Source: Glandiceps talaboti
Lineage: Eukaryota; Hemichordata; Enteropneusta; Spengelidae
DNA: 56,500 bases
Assembly: GCF_964340395.1 (NCBI RefSeq)
Contig: NC_135549.1
Span: 21,490,842 to 21,547,341 of the forward strand
Direction: 5' to 3'
Every line of letters starts with the position of its first letter. The first letter of the stretch is position 1. A program made the position numbers and the translations under genes. Below, one piece after another: positions 1-12,900 of the stretch. The notes under the pieces are model-generated. The model was not told where the DNA came from and did not search any database. It saw only the letters and a program-made list of their open reading frames with translations.

Positions 1-944
1 ATTTTCCAATCATCCCCACTGCATTGTACACAAATGTAATTCTGCTAATAAATTACATGTCTAGTGAAATGTGTGTCACTAAACATGGAGGTACAAATAG
101 GAGCTCTGATGCATTCGTTTACATGTATGTACATGTATATCATCAAAATCTTTCATTTTTTAAATTCAGATGTACTTTTATTACTAAATTAGTGATTGAT
201 AATTGATTTTTCATGTAAATTACTAAATTACTACTTATTTAAATTTTAAAGAGGTCAACCATGTAGAAAGGCACTCTTTCACATTATCAAAAACTAGTGT
301 ACCAGAATTTCTGAAAATACATGTATGTCATGGTTGACATATTTTCTAGTGTTAGTGTCCAGTCATTTTCATCCATATCTACTTGAAAGTTATTACATGA
401 ATGAATATAACATGATGAATGTTCTTCCGATTGAAAAAAAATCCTGTCACAGAGGCTGTGTATCTTTTTACAGCAAATATTCTGTCTGGACTAAACAAAA
501 ATGCAGTTTCATGTTTCATGTTTCTCATCCAGTACTGCTGTGGTAATTTATGGTCAGGTCATAAAATGCCTGGGATGGTAATAAACTGACTTTAATTTAT
601 GTGTGTTTAACAACCTCTCCAAAGAATAAATGTTGTACATCATCACATTTTTACCCTGAGAACAGAAATAAAATATACAACAATGGTGTCTGTTGGGTTT
701 TTCAAAGTAATGACCTTGAAAGTGGGCTGTGTGGAGGTTTGATTGCTTTCCATTCTAATCTATGTTTGCATCTCCCCACTTGACCCCAATTAGACTAAGC
801 ACAGACTCTCCTAAAAACATCATCACTGCAGTCACACAGGACCAATAATCATCCCATTGTTAGTAATGTTACATTAACCTTTAAGTATCCAAGGGCTTCA
901 ACACAGTAACATTAGCAATTGGGGAATTCAGACTACATCTATTC

Positions 945-1490
945 TGTCCTTGCTAGGTTCAACACAATATCATCACTGCAAAAACACACAAGACTTGATG
1001 CTTTCGAGATAAATTGCACTGTTGCTTTTGTTTGGGGTTTTTTGCCAAGGGTTTTGAATATTGGTAACACTAACAGAGAAGAAATTCTGTCCTTGATTGG
1101 TTGACCACAATATTATCAACACAACGTACACAAGACTGTTTGAGATAAAATGCACTTGCATTTTTTTCATTTTTTTGCCAAGGTTTGGGAATATCAGCAA
1201 CAGAAGAAAACCTGCCCTTGGTTGGTTAGTTGACCACAACACAGTATTATTATCAAAACAAAACAGACAATATCTTATATTTTCAAGGTTAATTTCACAG
1301 GTATTTCATTTTTCATTTTTGCTAAGCTTTGGGGATATCTTCAAAAGAGAGGAAAATCTCTCCTTGCTCAGATGAACACAATAATTAATATTATCTTGAG
1401 TCAAAACAAAACACAGAGACTACATTTAATATTTCAAGGTAAACTGCACTGGTATTTTTTTTACTAGGGGATGGGAATAATGGTAACATG
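945..1490. repeat. Degenerate tandem repeat, about four units of ~125-145 bp
   Basis: Four successive blocks share the same order of phrases: 'tccttg.ttggttgaccacaa', then 'attatcaa.acaaaacaca', then 'tttcaaggtaaattgcac', then 'tttttttgccaaggtttgggaata', then a purine run such as 'acagaagaaaa'. Blocks begin near 945, 1089, 1216 and 1358. Divergence between units is high, so the array is old. No coding sense is apparent. Confidence 0.6.
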
Positions 1491-1627
1491 AGCTGGCAAT
1501 GTGGCAAAATTTGTCCTAATTTCCATACCCTGCACAAATTTAATCTAATTTTGGCAGTAATTTCCAATAAAAAACGCGACAACTCTAGATTTTTACTGGT
1601 TTATTGTCCTTTCTAGAAACATATTTA

Positions 1628-2026
1628 GGCCTAACAAAAAAAAATTGTGTGGTTCAGATTACGCTCAATTTTTAGAATAGATGAGGTAGGTAAAAAAAAT
1701 TTTGTTGATCTTTTCAAATATTTTTTTCCGTTTGTGAGTGTCTAGTGCAGGTAGTTATGTTTTGTGTTGTTTTCCATATGGTCTCTGTGTTATTGGTTCT
1801 TCTCATCAGACGTACAGCCATTACAGATTGGAAGAACAGTTTTATTATATTGTCTTTTTAAGTTGATGTCAGTTTCCGCATCCACTATTTCTTGCGAGAC
1901 TTCACAATTTTTGTGATTTTATTATTTTATCATTTTGTTCTCGAATATATAAAAAAAAGTCTTCGGTTGACGTGAAAAACTATGTGGGGTCGGGTAACCA
2001 GAAGCAAACAATTTTTCTTTCACACC
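1628..2026 (+). mobile_element. MITE copy A (same family as 3799-4110 and 9542-9919)
   Basis: The block begins GGCCTAA followed by A-rich sequence and 'aattgtgtggttcagatta'. It continues with the family's internal text ('ccatatggtctctgtgttattgg', 'cttgcgagacttcacaat') and ends with 'ggggtcgggtaacc' and a degenerate inverse of the start. A TTA lies immediately left of the GGCC, but the matching right-hand TTA is not visible, so this copy's right end is decayed. It is non-coding. Confidence 0.65.
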
Positions 2027-3798
2027 GTGAAAAAAGCTGGCAGAAAAATATTCTAATCACCTGAAAAAGATGTTTCCTTCACAATTCACAAATTTTCATC
2101 CTATCAATAAGTAAATAATTATCAGAAATATCACCAATTACCAGTAATTCTTCGGGGTAGTTTTCCAACTGATTAAAGTACACCTGTATAATTTCTTCAT
2201 TTACTGCCACTAATACACCATAAAAAGAATTCTAATTTGTTTGTTCCTTCTATAATCCCTGAATTCATATAGATTTTACCCTTCTACTAGCCATCTGTCA
2301 AACTCATAATTCAAATCCTGAAACCCAATAAACACATAATTTTTTTTTTTTTTTGTCGTCTCCCCCCCCCCCCCACACACACACCTTGGGGTGTAGTCAA
2401 AGATACACGTGTACTTGGATACACTTTTCACCAAACACGACTTGATAAATATAAAAAATACAGAATTGAGATAGCATACAGCTTCAACATATGATGCCAA
2501 AACAAAATGTCCAATCGCCACAAAATCGACCATACAGATATATATCCACATAGTATATTGATTTGAGCATGCCCAGTAATGCCCAATAATTTATAACTGG
2601 GTTGCTATGACGACCATAATTATATATGTCAAAATACATCCATAGTTTATTGTTTGAAAACAGATTACGAAAGCCATTATGCTTCTTCATTGTGTTTGAT
2701 TAATTTATTTCTGTATAATACAGTATATGATTAAATTTCCCACAGAAAATGTAAATTAATACATCAAGCCCTATATCCCCCATGCTTGGAAGTGTGTTAT
2801 TACAAGTGAGGCCCAAGTTGGGTTGCTCGATCACTCGAATATGAGAAGGTAGCCATCTTTAATACACAACGATAATTTTACACAGTGATATCACTACTAA
2901 ATTTCAATATTTTCTTGTACAAAATATACATTTTTTCTCTCGTAATTTCAACTTTTGTAATGTAAGTTATATTTTCATATAAAGAAATACCGAGATTTGG
3001 CACACATGTTGCGAGACATTTTCATCATCTTGAAGTGGTAGTAAAATGTATATAGACACAGTACATGTGTAAACACTATCCAATATGGAGGCAGCCATAT
3101 GACATTCATATCCCCAGAGATAGAATAGGACCTGTTCATAACCAGTTCAAATCGAAATCCTGCAACAGATCCACCATTACAAATCTAAAACAACATACAA
3201 GTAATTATTTCACTGGTATTCAAAAGAAAACCCTAGTAAGCTTCTTGTTTTAGTACTTGTTGAAATGAAGAAGGAATTCCCTCTCCTTTTGTCTATTCAC
3301 TACCATGACAAGCACTTTTCAATATGTTTCAAAGAAAACATATTACAGTGTTTGTAATTTATGCAAATTTATGCAAATTGTACTAGGATTACTGATCCTT
3401 GACAAGTAAATCTTTCTTATTATGCAAATCCGAATGACAGTTCTTTGAAGTATTAACCCTATTTATTGCTGTGCCTGTATGACCTTTGAAAACAATTACC
3501 ACATTTCAAGCACCTTGAAAACACAACAATTTCAATTACATAAACAGATAGAGTGAATGCCACAGAAAACCATAAAGTTATTACGATGCCATCTTTATTG
3601 TGTTCAAATTTAAAGGCATGGGTTTCAATCTCAGGCTCTTGCCTTAATGTTGTCTTAACAAAGGAATGATCCGTGTACATGTAATCCTTATGGCTCCCAC
3701 TCATAAGTTAAGATGAGATGTGTGTGAGAATCTGGGATTGAAATACTGACATTTATGTTTCCATGTAAAGGTGTTTACAACCTGAAAATTTTTGCTAA

Positions 3799-4110
3799 AG
3801 GCCTAATAAAAAAAATTGTGTGGTTCCGATTATGCTCAATTTTAGAAAAGGTGGAGTAGGTAGATTTTATATTTTTTTTATTTTTTTTCAGAATGTGGGT
3901 GTCTAGGTTCAGCAAGTTATGTTTTCTGTTGTTTTCCATATGGTCTCTGTGTTATTGGTTTCTTTTCACCAGATGTACAGCCATTACAGATTGAAAGAAC
4001 AGTTTGATATTGTTTTTCAAGTTGATGCCAGTTTCCACATCGACTATTGTTTGCGAGACTTCAAAATCTTTGCGATTTTATCATTTTTTTTATCAAATAC
4101 ATATATCCAG
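3799..4110 (+). mobile_element. MITE copy B, right end missing
   Basis: This block aligns by eye with 1628-2026 and 9542-9919: the same GGCCTAATAAAAA start, then 'attgtgtggttccgattatgctcaatttta', then 'tccatatggtctctgtgttattgg', then 'gcgagacttcaaaatctttgcgattttat'. The similarity stops near 4110, before the 'ggggtcgggtaac' segment and right terminal inverted repeat, so the copy is truncated. Confidence 0.6.
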
Positions 4111-7100
4111 GTTTACAGTATCCTGTAGTACAGGTGTTGACTCCTAATGGTTCTGAATCACATATTAAACCTAACAGTTCATACAAAAATACTTGTGTTA
4201 TACACTACAAGCCGTGTTTATGAATTTAACGTATCACTTTTATGTACAACTTTGTATATGGGCCACAACACATGTATGATGTAGTATCATTCTTTTTGTT
4301 CTCATCTAACTTTTCTATACCTCTGCCGAACAAGTGTTTTCACATCCAAAGTTTAATCCTAACCTAGATTTTACAATTTTTTGTGTAATCCTAATATAAT
4401 CTTGAGTGAGCCTCTTAAGAACAGTTTGAATTAACATTAAAATTTAGGTGGGTAAAACAGTTGTCAGGCAAGCTGTAGAAATGCTAGGTCGAGAATAAAA
4501 AAAATGAATCCTATGTGATCCTTGTCTGGCTTCACTGAGAATTGAGATATGGAGATGATACTAATGTAAGAACATGTGATTGAAACCATGGCATTTATGG
4601 GACCACTTTCAATTATACTACATTGGCTTGGTACTATGTTCCAGTAAAAAGCCTTGACAATTATTACATAATTCCCATTTTTACTCCATCTAACTTCACT
4701 ATGTGCATGTACATAATGAATTACTTTAAAAAAAAAATATCAACTTGTTTAAAATCTTGTATTAGGATGTAGTTATCCCTGTAAATAACAAAAAGGTGAA
4801 CGATATAAATTCAAATCACGTACAAACTAACTGAAGAGATTTGATTCTGGTATATATCATTTTCGACTAAAACCTACTGTTTATGCATTAGTAATTAAGT
4901 ATCACATTAGCTAGCTGAATGGCTGCCCATTACAGTTCTGAGTTGCTGTGTCAACATGCCATTAAAATGATGGACACATTTAGGTGAAATGTGTGTTTGC
5001 ATGCTTTCCTAGCAGCTTTGCTGTTCAAATACTTCACTCTTAATATGGCTGAATGGTTGGTTGGTTGGATTCCCTCCATGCTGTGCAACAGAGAGGCAAA
5101 ACATTGCAGTATGATGTTACATAGTAGTTAGTACCTGTGTGTCTGGCTTTACACTTCAGGCAGGACCACAGCTGTACATCTAGTAACAAGAACTGAAACA
5201 CACTAGTACTACACCCTAATAATAGTAACAATTTTTCTGTGAGAAGATTACGCAATTTTAAAGATGTTCAACTTGTTCCCTGCAAAGGTTACTTTTTACA
5301 AATTTTTGAGCCTGGTGGTAATGCACAGAAAATATTTCAATCACTACATTTTTATTTTCACATTTTCATCCTGCGTCAATATTTCAAGGTTTTAGAGTAC
5401 AGAACATTTTACAATACGTGTATACAAGATCCCGCACTTGACCTCAAAATCCATGTGTTTCTTAATTTGATATTTCTGAATCACCTGTATCTAATAGATA
5501 AACACAACACAAAAATTAATTTGGAGTGGAACCCCTATCGTGTTATCATTGTGTTATCCCATGCAATGGATGGATGGGCAAAATGACACAGTCCTGCATG
5601 TACCAATCATTTTTATCTCCTTCACATCTGCCGACTAATCCTGTACTTAATGACAAAATTACAATTTAGTGCGATCAACTCCATAAAATCATGTACTTTT
5701 CTTGGAATACATATAGAATAAGCCAAACATTAAATATTTCATATTTTTTATTCAATTCTAGAAGTTCAAATAGTTGGTTTTCACAATTATCCCTCACTGG
5801 AAAACAAGAGTTTTGGCAGTGAGCCAAATAATCATGTTCACATTTCCTATATTGTGAAAACAATGCTTCATCTGCATCACTGATTTCATGTTACCATGGC
5901 AACTTTTGTACTCGTCTGCAAAACATTATTAACGCTTAACAATACCAAGATACCATAGCTGTTATAGATTAAATTGGTGTGGGTTTTTTTAATTTAAAAA
6001 CTATTGAACCTTGTACATGTCATTTACAATTTGATGTAAATATTACAAAAAGAAATAAAAATTATATTTACAATAACATCAAAAACAAATATTTTGGCAG
6101 GCTTATTTTTCTGTTTTTTTGTTTTTTTTATTTCTTGCGCTATGTTGGTTTGTAAAGAAAAATGCCACATCAGTTTTACTTTTACATGTAACATGATATG
6201 AATATATATCTATGTGAACATAGACACAGATACATAAACTGCCAGCTTTTTGAGCTTGCAAGGAAGGACAAAAACAGCTCGTCAAAAACAGTAAATTATA
6301 TTTCTCAATCTTGATTAATGTATCCTGTTGGTTTATTTCACAAGTACATGTATTTCTCATATGTGTTTGTTTACTACAAGAATGTAGTGTTGTTAGTGAA
6401 ATGATTTCTGAAATCCTAAATTGTCTTTTATAGTCTAAGAGTATATAAAATACATGTAGTCTATCCGTCAGTCCTACAGCATAAAACACATTTATTCTTC
6501 TTGTAAATCAGTAAATCAATCAGTTAACATTTTTACGACATGACAAAGAACTGTTGATTTGAAATCTTCATTTAGCCTGTCACGAAATATTCATAATCCC
6601 GAGACTGTTTCATACACTTCAGAAGACACACAGTCTTACACATATAATATAAAATAAAGTTGGTCCTCAGACCTCATAAAGACTCCTGTGTAGAACTGTT
6701 ATCCATTTTTCTTGTACATCAAAATCAATCAATCTACCTTTTCACAACAAATTCACATGACAAAAACCTTATTGATTCAAATCTTTATTTAGCAACAACC
6801 CTACTGTACTTGCCTTAAGTCCACTTCAGTAACTTTACCAGGGATGCCAAGATTGGAATCTAGAGAACAATACAATTGTCAGTTGGCCTGTCGCACCCAC
6901 CTGGACTGAAGACTACACTTCCACTATTGTCAACAGCTGATGACCAGACAATAGTCTTGGTCATGCATGGGTGACATCACAGCTAGGCTAGTGTTCTCAC
7001 CTTTTATACTGGGAAGTGTGTACACATTGACTTCCAGTTCATAGGGTTAGGATGGACACAATAAAGGTGGCAGAGCTGCCATTGTTTACGGTTTATGATA

Positions 7101-9541
7101 ACTACATATTGGAGTCAGAAAGAGTGACAGATGATTAATAAAGAGATAAGGTTGTGTGCAGCCAATAACACACACAGGTAAACTTGAATGTTCAAGACAT
7201 GCAATGTATGCAGTCTGCAGACAGTAATAGTAGTCTAGAGATTATCTAAGAGAGATCTTGGGATTCACAGCTACAGATTGCCTTTCTTGACTATCAGCAA
7301 CATGAAACACAAGACACAAGGAGTAAACTTGAATACACTGTACATCCAGAACAATGGAACATGTATACATGTACTGCCAGTTTTAAGCATATATGTCAAC
7401 TCTGTCTAGTCAGTTTCCAAGCCATTCTCAAGGAGTTTTCATGAACAACAGAATGCCATTTTCCAGAAGCATTTTGTAATAAAAATTGCAAACAAAACAA
7501 ACTGCCATTTGACCTTCCAAAACAGGAAGCTTACTGTACACGACTTACATTACATGTTCTGTGTATACATGTAGGAAGAATGGTCGTCAACCTGAAAGTC
7601 TGGATACAGAATCTGCCCATAGCAAGTGATTCATTTCTGAGGGTATATAAACATATTCCATGTTCATGATATAAACAAGTGTCAAGGAGTGGTTTGAAAT
7701 AGGACTTCCGGAACTTTCTTGAAATGCTGACATCTTTGCATCCAACAAACACACCTCATTTTTACTACAGATAATTTTAGACAAAAATATTTTGGTTTGG
7801 ATAGTAATTTGACACGGAATTCCAGAAAGCAAATGTAGATATTAAGTTTTACCATATCTTTATCAAGCCAGACAAAACAAATTCCCTCAAACTAAAATAT
7901 CCAACATTGGAATTCAGTTGACTACATTCACAACTGCTGTGGCCATTCTGCCTTAGACCTTACACAAACATGTAACTCTAACAATTTAGTACATGTGTAC
8001 AATTAGATATTATTCCCCAATATTTTTCTTCGTTTAGCCAAGGGAAATATGAGTGACCTAAGGGCCCTTGTCACTAGTCCCTGGACAAGTACATGTACTG
8101 ACAAATATTTTCTGGCTACATACATGTAGTACATGAAGAAATATATTTGGGAGTAATATAATTATACCTCTTCATTGAAAGCATAATTTATGAAAAAACA
8201 GTATTTGGAACATTTTGACTCGTATTGAGAGCACCACAGAACCAGGGACGTAGAACAACCAGGGTATTATAATCCATATTTACTGTTCGATAGAAATATC
8301 TAGGCTTGTGCATGGTATAATAAACATTATAATAATTTATACTTCTCTCTCTGGTTTGTGAATTGTTACCGACCTACATCATAGTAAGTTACTACACATG
8401 TAGTAGTAGTTACATGTAAAGAAACAGCTGTCTTCATACTACTGGTTCTGTACATGTACATGCATGATGTAGCTTATGAACCTACATAAATTTCTTCTAA
8501 TTCCATACAATGTATGTATTGATGCACTTGCCTAAGTTCGAAAAGGGATAACCAAAGAACAGATGGAGACATTATTTGACATTTTAACCCCTACAAAGTG
8601 ATTTGGTTCAAGGTACTGGCTATTCCTTGAATTCCCATTAAAAAATCTGTGTCTAAATCTTGGATTTTCCCATCATCACTGGAGTTCGAAAACCTTAGTA
8701 TCAAGATACATGTACCACATGTGCCATTTGCTACAAAGTGAATCATGCACATTGTACATACATGTATGTGCTGCTGCAGAGCTAGCCAAGAGACTTGTGG
8801 TTGTCTGCATTGACATGTCAATTTTACAGAACTCTTCAAAAACTGGTACATGTATGTTGTGCCATAGTTGTGGTTAACATACAATGTATAGCTTATTTAG
8901 AAATCCCTGGTACAAAGCCTTCAGTATATCTATATGTACATGTAGGTTTAACAAATAATTTAAATATCTCATTTATTTATAGATACCAGCAATACATATT
9001 TCATTCAATTTAAGGTTTCTTTCTACAGGAAATTTTAGCCACACTCTCATTTTACTAAACACAATGTATGCAGTACATTGTATCAACCTGACAGAGAATT
9101 GAGTGGAGGCCTTCTGAAAGGCAATATCACAGTACTGCACACTAGTACCAAGTCCAATAGCCTTGTGACTGATATGATCTTTCCCAAGGAGGCTGTGTAA
9201 TTCTGACATGATGGATTGATGGCTTATTGAATTCCAACTGCTATCTTAGAAGACATATCATATCAGTAACATCTTCAATCACTGCATTTCCATGGCAACA
9301 CCCATAAACTATCAATCTAGCTACGATAAATTTAAGGTGTACTTGGTTATCACTGATTAAAAAATAATTTGTGATAAATTTTCTGATTTTAACATGTTAC
9401 ATACATGTACATGTATGTATGGCCCCTGGAAATTGTGTGATGGTCACAAGTTGATTGCAAAAGATCAAGATACAAGGCTACATGTATGTGAAGCATGATC
9501 AGATATAATGTACATCATAACATGTAGTAGATGCTTGCTTA

Positions 9542-9919
9542 GGCCTAATAAAAACAAATTGTGTGGTTCAGATTACGCTCAATTTTAGAATAGGTGGGGT
9601 AGGGTAGATTAATTTTTTTCAATATGTTTTTTTCATATGCAAGTGTCTAGTTCAGGTAGTTATGTTTTCCATTGTTTTCCATCTATGGTCTCTGTGTAAT
9701 TGGTTACTTCCCATCAGATGTACACCCATGACAGATTGGAAGTTTTATATTGTCTTTTTACATTGATGTCAGTTTCTGCATCCACTATTTCTTGCGAGAC
9801 TTCACAATTATCACGATTTTATAAAAAATTTTCTCAAATTCGTCAAAAAAAAGTTTAGGGTCAGCAGTGAAAAACTAGGTGGGGTCGGGTAACTGGAACC
9901 ACACAATTTTTTTTACACC
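9542..9919 (+). mobile_element. MITE copy C, complete, with TIRs and TTA duplication
   Basis: This is the best copy. The left end reads GGCCTAATAAAAACAAATTG then 'tgtggttc'. The reverse complement of the right end reads 'ggtgtaaaaaaaattgtgtggttcc', giving terminal inverted repeats of about 25 bp. TTA flanks both ends (9539-9541 and 9920-9922). A 3-bp TWA duplication with GG-starting ends is typical of PIF/Harbinger-derived MITEs, so that superfamily is inferred. The 378 bp have no coding capacity. Confidence 0.7.
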
Positions 9920-12900
9920 TTATGTATTGTATGTATCCTGGCAACACACAGGCACAGACATACAAACACTGGACCCAAGTTACACAATGTACGTATTAGA
10001 AATGTTATGATGAATGTTGTCAAGTCTGAACTGAACATGTACATCATGTCTCTCTATTTTACAGTGCCTGTATTATATCCAGGGCATAACAAAAAAATGT
10101 CTTCACTCAAAACCACGCCAAGGCTTTTAAATCAAAACCATTCAGGTTATTTATCATAAGTTGGTGATAGAGACAGGTCTGAGGACACATTTATTTTTTC
10201 CAAATGAAAATCTAAATGTACGGTATCAATGAAACCAAACACCAAAAATGTTGTTTCCTTGCTCTGGAATCATATTTTGTAATAGAACTGAGAATGTACA
10301 TAATTTACCTAGTATATTTCATATGTTTCTACAGTCATCATGTGGTCTACATCACTGAACTATATTATACATGTATACATCACATCTGATGAAGGTTGTG
10401 TGATTAGGTCATAATGTAATGCTGATGACACAAGAGCTGAATTAATTACAGCTCTGAGTGTGGAAATATTACAAACAGTGTTGTACTTCTAGTGATGTAT
10501 GTACAGTCTGAAAGAACCTTAGGTTTATATTTGTAAATGACTACATGTAACTCTGAAAGGTCCAAAGACCAGGCAATCATTGCTACACTTGTAGTCCACC
10601 GCGGCCTCAAAGTGATTGATTGAGGCTCAATATCCAGAAATTTAAGCCTCCACTTCACTTCAGAGCAGCCATTATCTGGATAATGACTACACAGGCTGTG
10701 TGTAAAAGTTGAAGGGTGATGGGAATATGACAGAATGTCCTATAATTTCAGGTCAGCGTGGTCACTGTATATGGCACACACTGTATAGCATTTCAAAGAG
10801 TAACATTCCATACTACCAATCTCAGTTTACTACCATACAGTGACGTGAGGTGAACTAGTCAGTTTTTAATGCATCAACATGTAAAGTACTGCAAGAATTT
10901 TTATAGCCTTGTTTTCCTACTTTTTTCTATTTAAGGTATTTCATTGGATGACATTCAAGAGTCAACTAAAACAGCTGGTTCTTCAAATTTATTTCTGTAT
11001 CTAGTCTTGAGACTATCTGTGGATTTGAAGAGAGATGTTGAGATTCGCAGCCACGAATTGAGCTCCTACTAGCCCTAGACTGCAGAGTGTCAGACAACAA
11101 CGAACCATTTCCAATATTTCACAAACCTATGAACAGCATATTTTTACGTGTACAAATGTAAGTAGTCTGCAAGATACAGACATTCGTGCCACACTCAGCT
11201 AGCACTCATCATCAGTCGTGGTTAAGAAGCCTGATACATGTAGGGTTATCTTACAGTTGGTCAATTTAAAGTACATGTACATGTAAACCAGGCTGGCCGA
11301 ATAACTTACATTTATATCAACATCCAATGGATGTAAATAACCCACATTTTGTCATGTCCTGATTTATGTGCAAGTCATCAGCAAACTGGCTATCCCTGGA
11401 TATTTACATAATCTAATAATAATGATCTTTTTTTTCCACTTTGGTAATCGACTTATGGTCTGGCAGAAGTAGTTCCCTGTTCAGCTAGCCTCCCTACATC
11501 ATGATTGTGATTTTGCTTCCATTCTCACCGACAACTTGTGATACTTTCAACTGTCAACTTGTCAATTTAGCCATGTCCACTTGGCCATTATCAACATGCT
11601 GGCTTGTAGACATTTGCATATCTATAGTATTTCCCTATATGTAAATTAAATTACATCAATGTTAGTTAGCACCTGTGTTCATCTGAGCAATGAGTGTTCA
11701 TTAACATAATGACTTCATTTGAATATGATCAAATACTCTGACACAGCAGTTATCACTCCCCATTGTGACCAATCAGTTTGATATTATCACAAGTAGATAG
11801 TGAAAAATGTACCAAAGCCACACATCGCAATAGACCGACTTCTGCTTGAAATCAGAAAATGAATTATGTCTCCCAGCAAATTGAGTTACTCAGTTTGTTT
11901 CGTGTTGTTGCAGTATGAATTCAATTCTGTAAAGTGTAATTTTCCAGTTAGATAATTCAATTTGCACTGTGTTTACAGTAACAGACCCGTTCCTGGACAT
12001 TAAGCATGTTGTTTCAATACAACCCATGACACCTGAAATATGCAGGTCCCTTGTGTCAACACATCACATTGTGTACTCCTAACTGCAGTTTGCTGTCATC
12101 ATACATGTACATGTATAACAAACTCTTTTTATTTCAAAATCAATATTTTCTTTTAGCAGCTACTAAGTCATATCTATCACAAAGGAATAATTTATTCAGG
12201 ACAATACAGCTCCATATGATATTTTGAAGATTCAATATCATATGCAAATATCTGCAGTATGACTGTGAAAAAAAAATGAGAAAAAATTGCATATATTACA
12301 CTAGATCAACATAACATTTTGAATATCAAGCATTGCATGTACATTGTAGGTACATGTATGGTTCAACTGCCGCCAGACTTTGTTGAATTGCAGTCACTTT
12401 TCAATCATAACAGGCTAAAATTTAAACCAAACAGTTTTACATTTTAGGGGTGCTTGACTGCTCGTACATGTATGATTCTTTGAAATTAGTCTGTACATCT
12501 TTTTGATCAGTGAAGACAAAAAATGTCTGACAACAGAACAGACAATATTTTCACTTGAAATGTAAAATGACTCATATCTTGTACTTTCCATGTCATTTCA
12601 TATCAGAGTTGACCTCTTGCTACCCAATTATAAATCACAACTAAACACTGTGACACTTGAGTCTAAAATGACATTGAACAGGACTTTCTTATCAACAAGC
12701 ACAATAAGGCCTCTTCATGACTCTTATAAGCCGATAATATTCTCCGATCTCAGATGGCCTTTGAGTAAATTTTTCAGGCAAGATTTGCAAGTATGTTTGT
12801 TGTCAGTAGCAACAGTGTGTTTACTGCGATTGTGACAGTCAGACTCAGATAAGATAAAAATATCCATCGGATTTACTTAATGTATATGTACAAGTATAAA

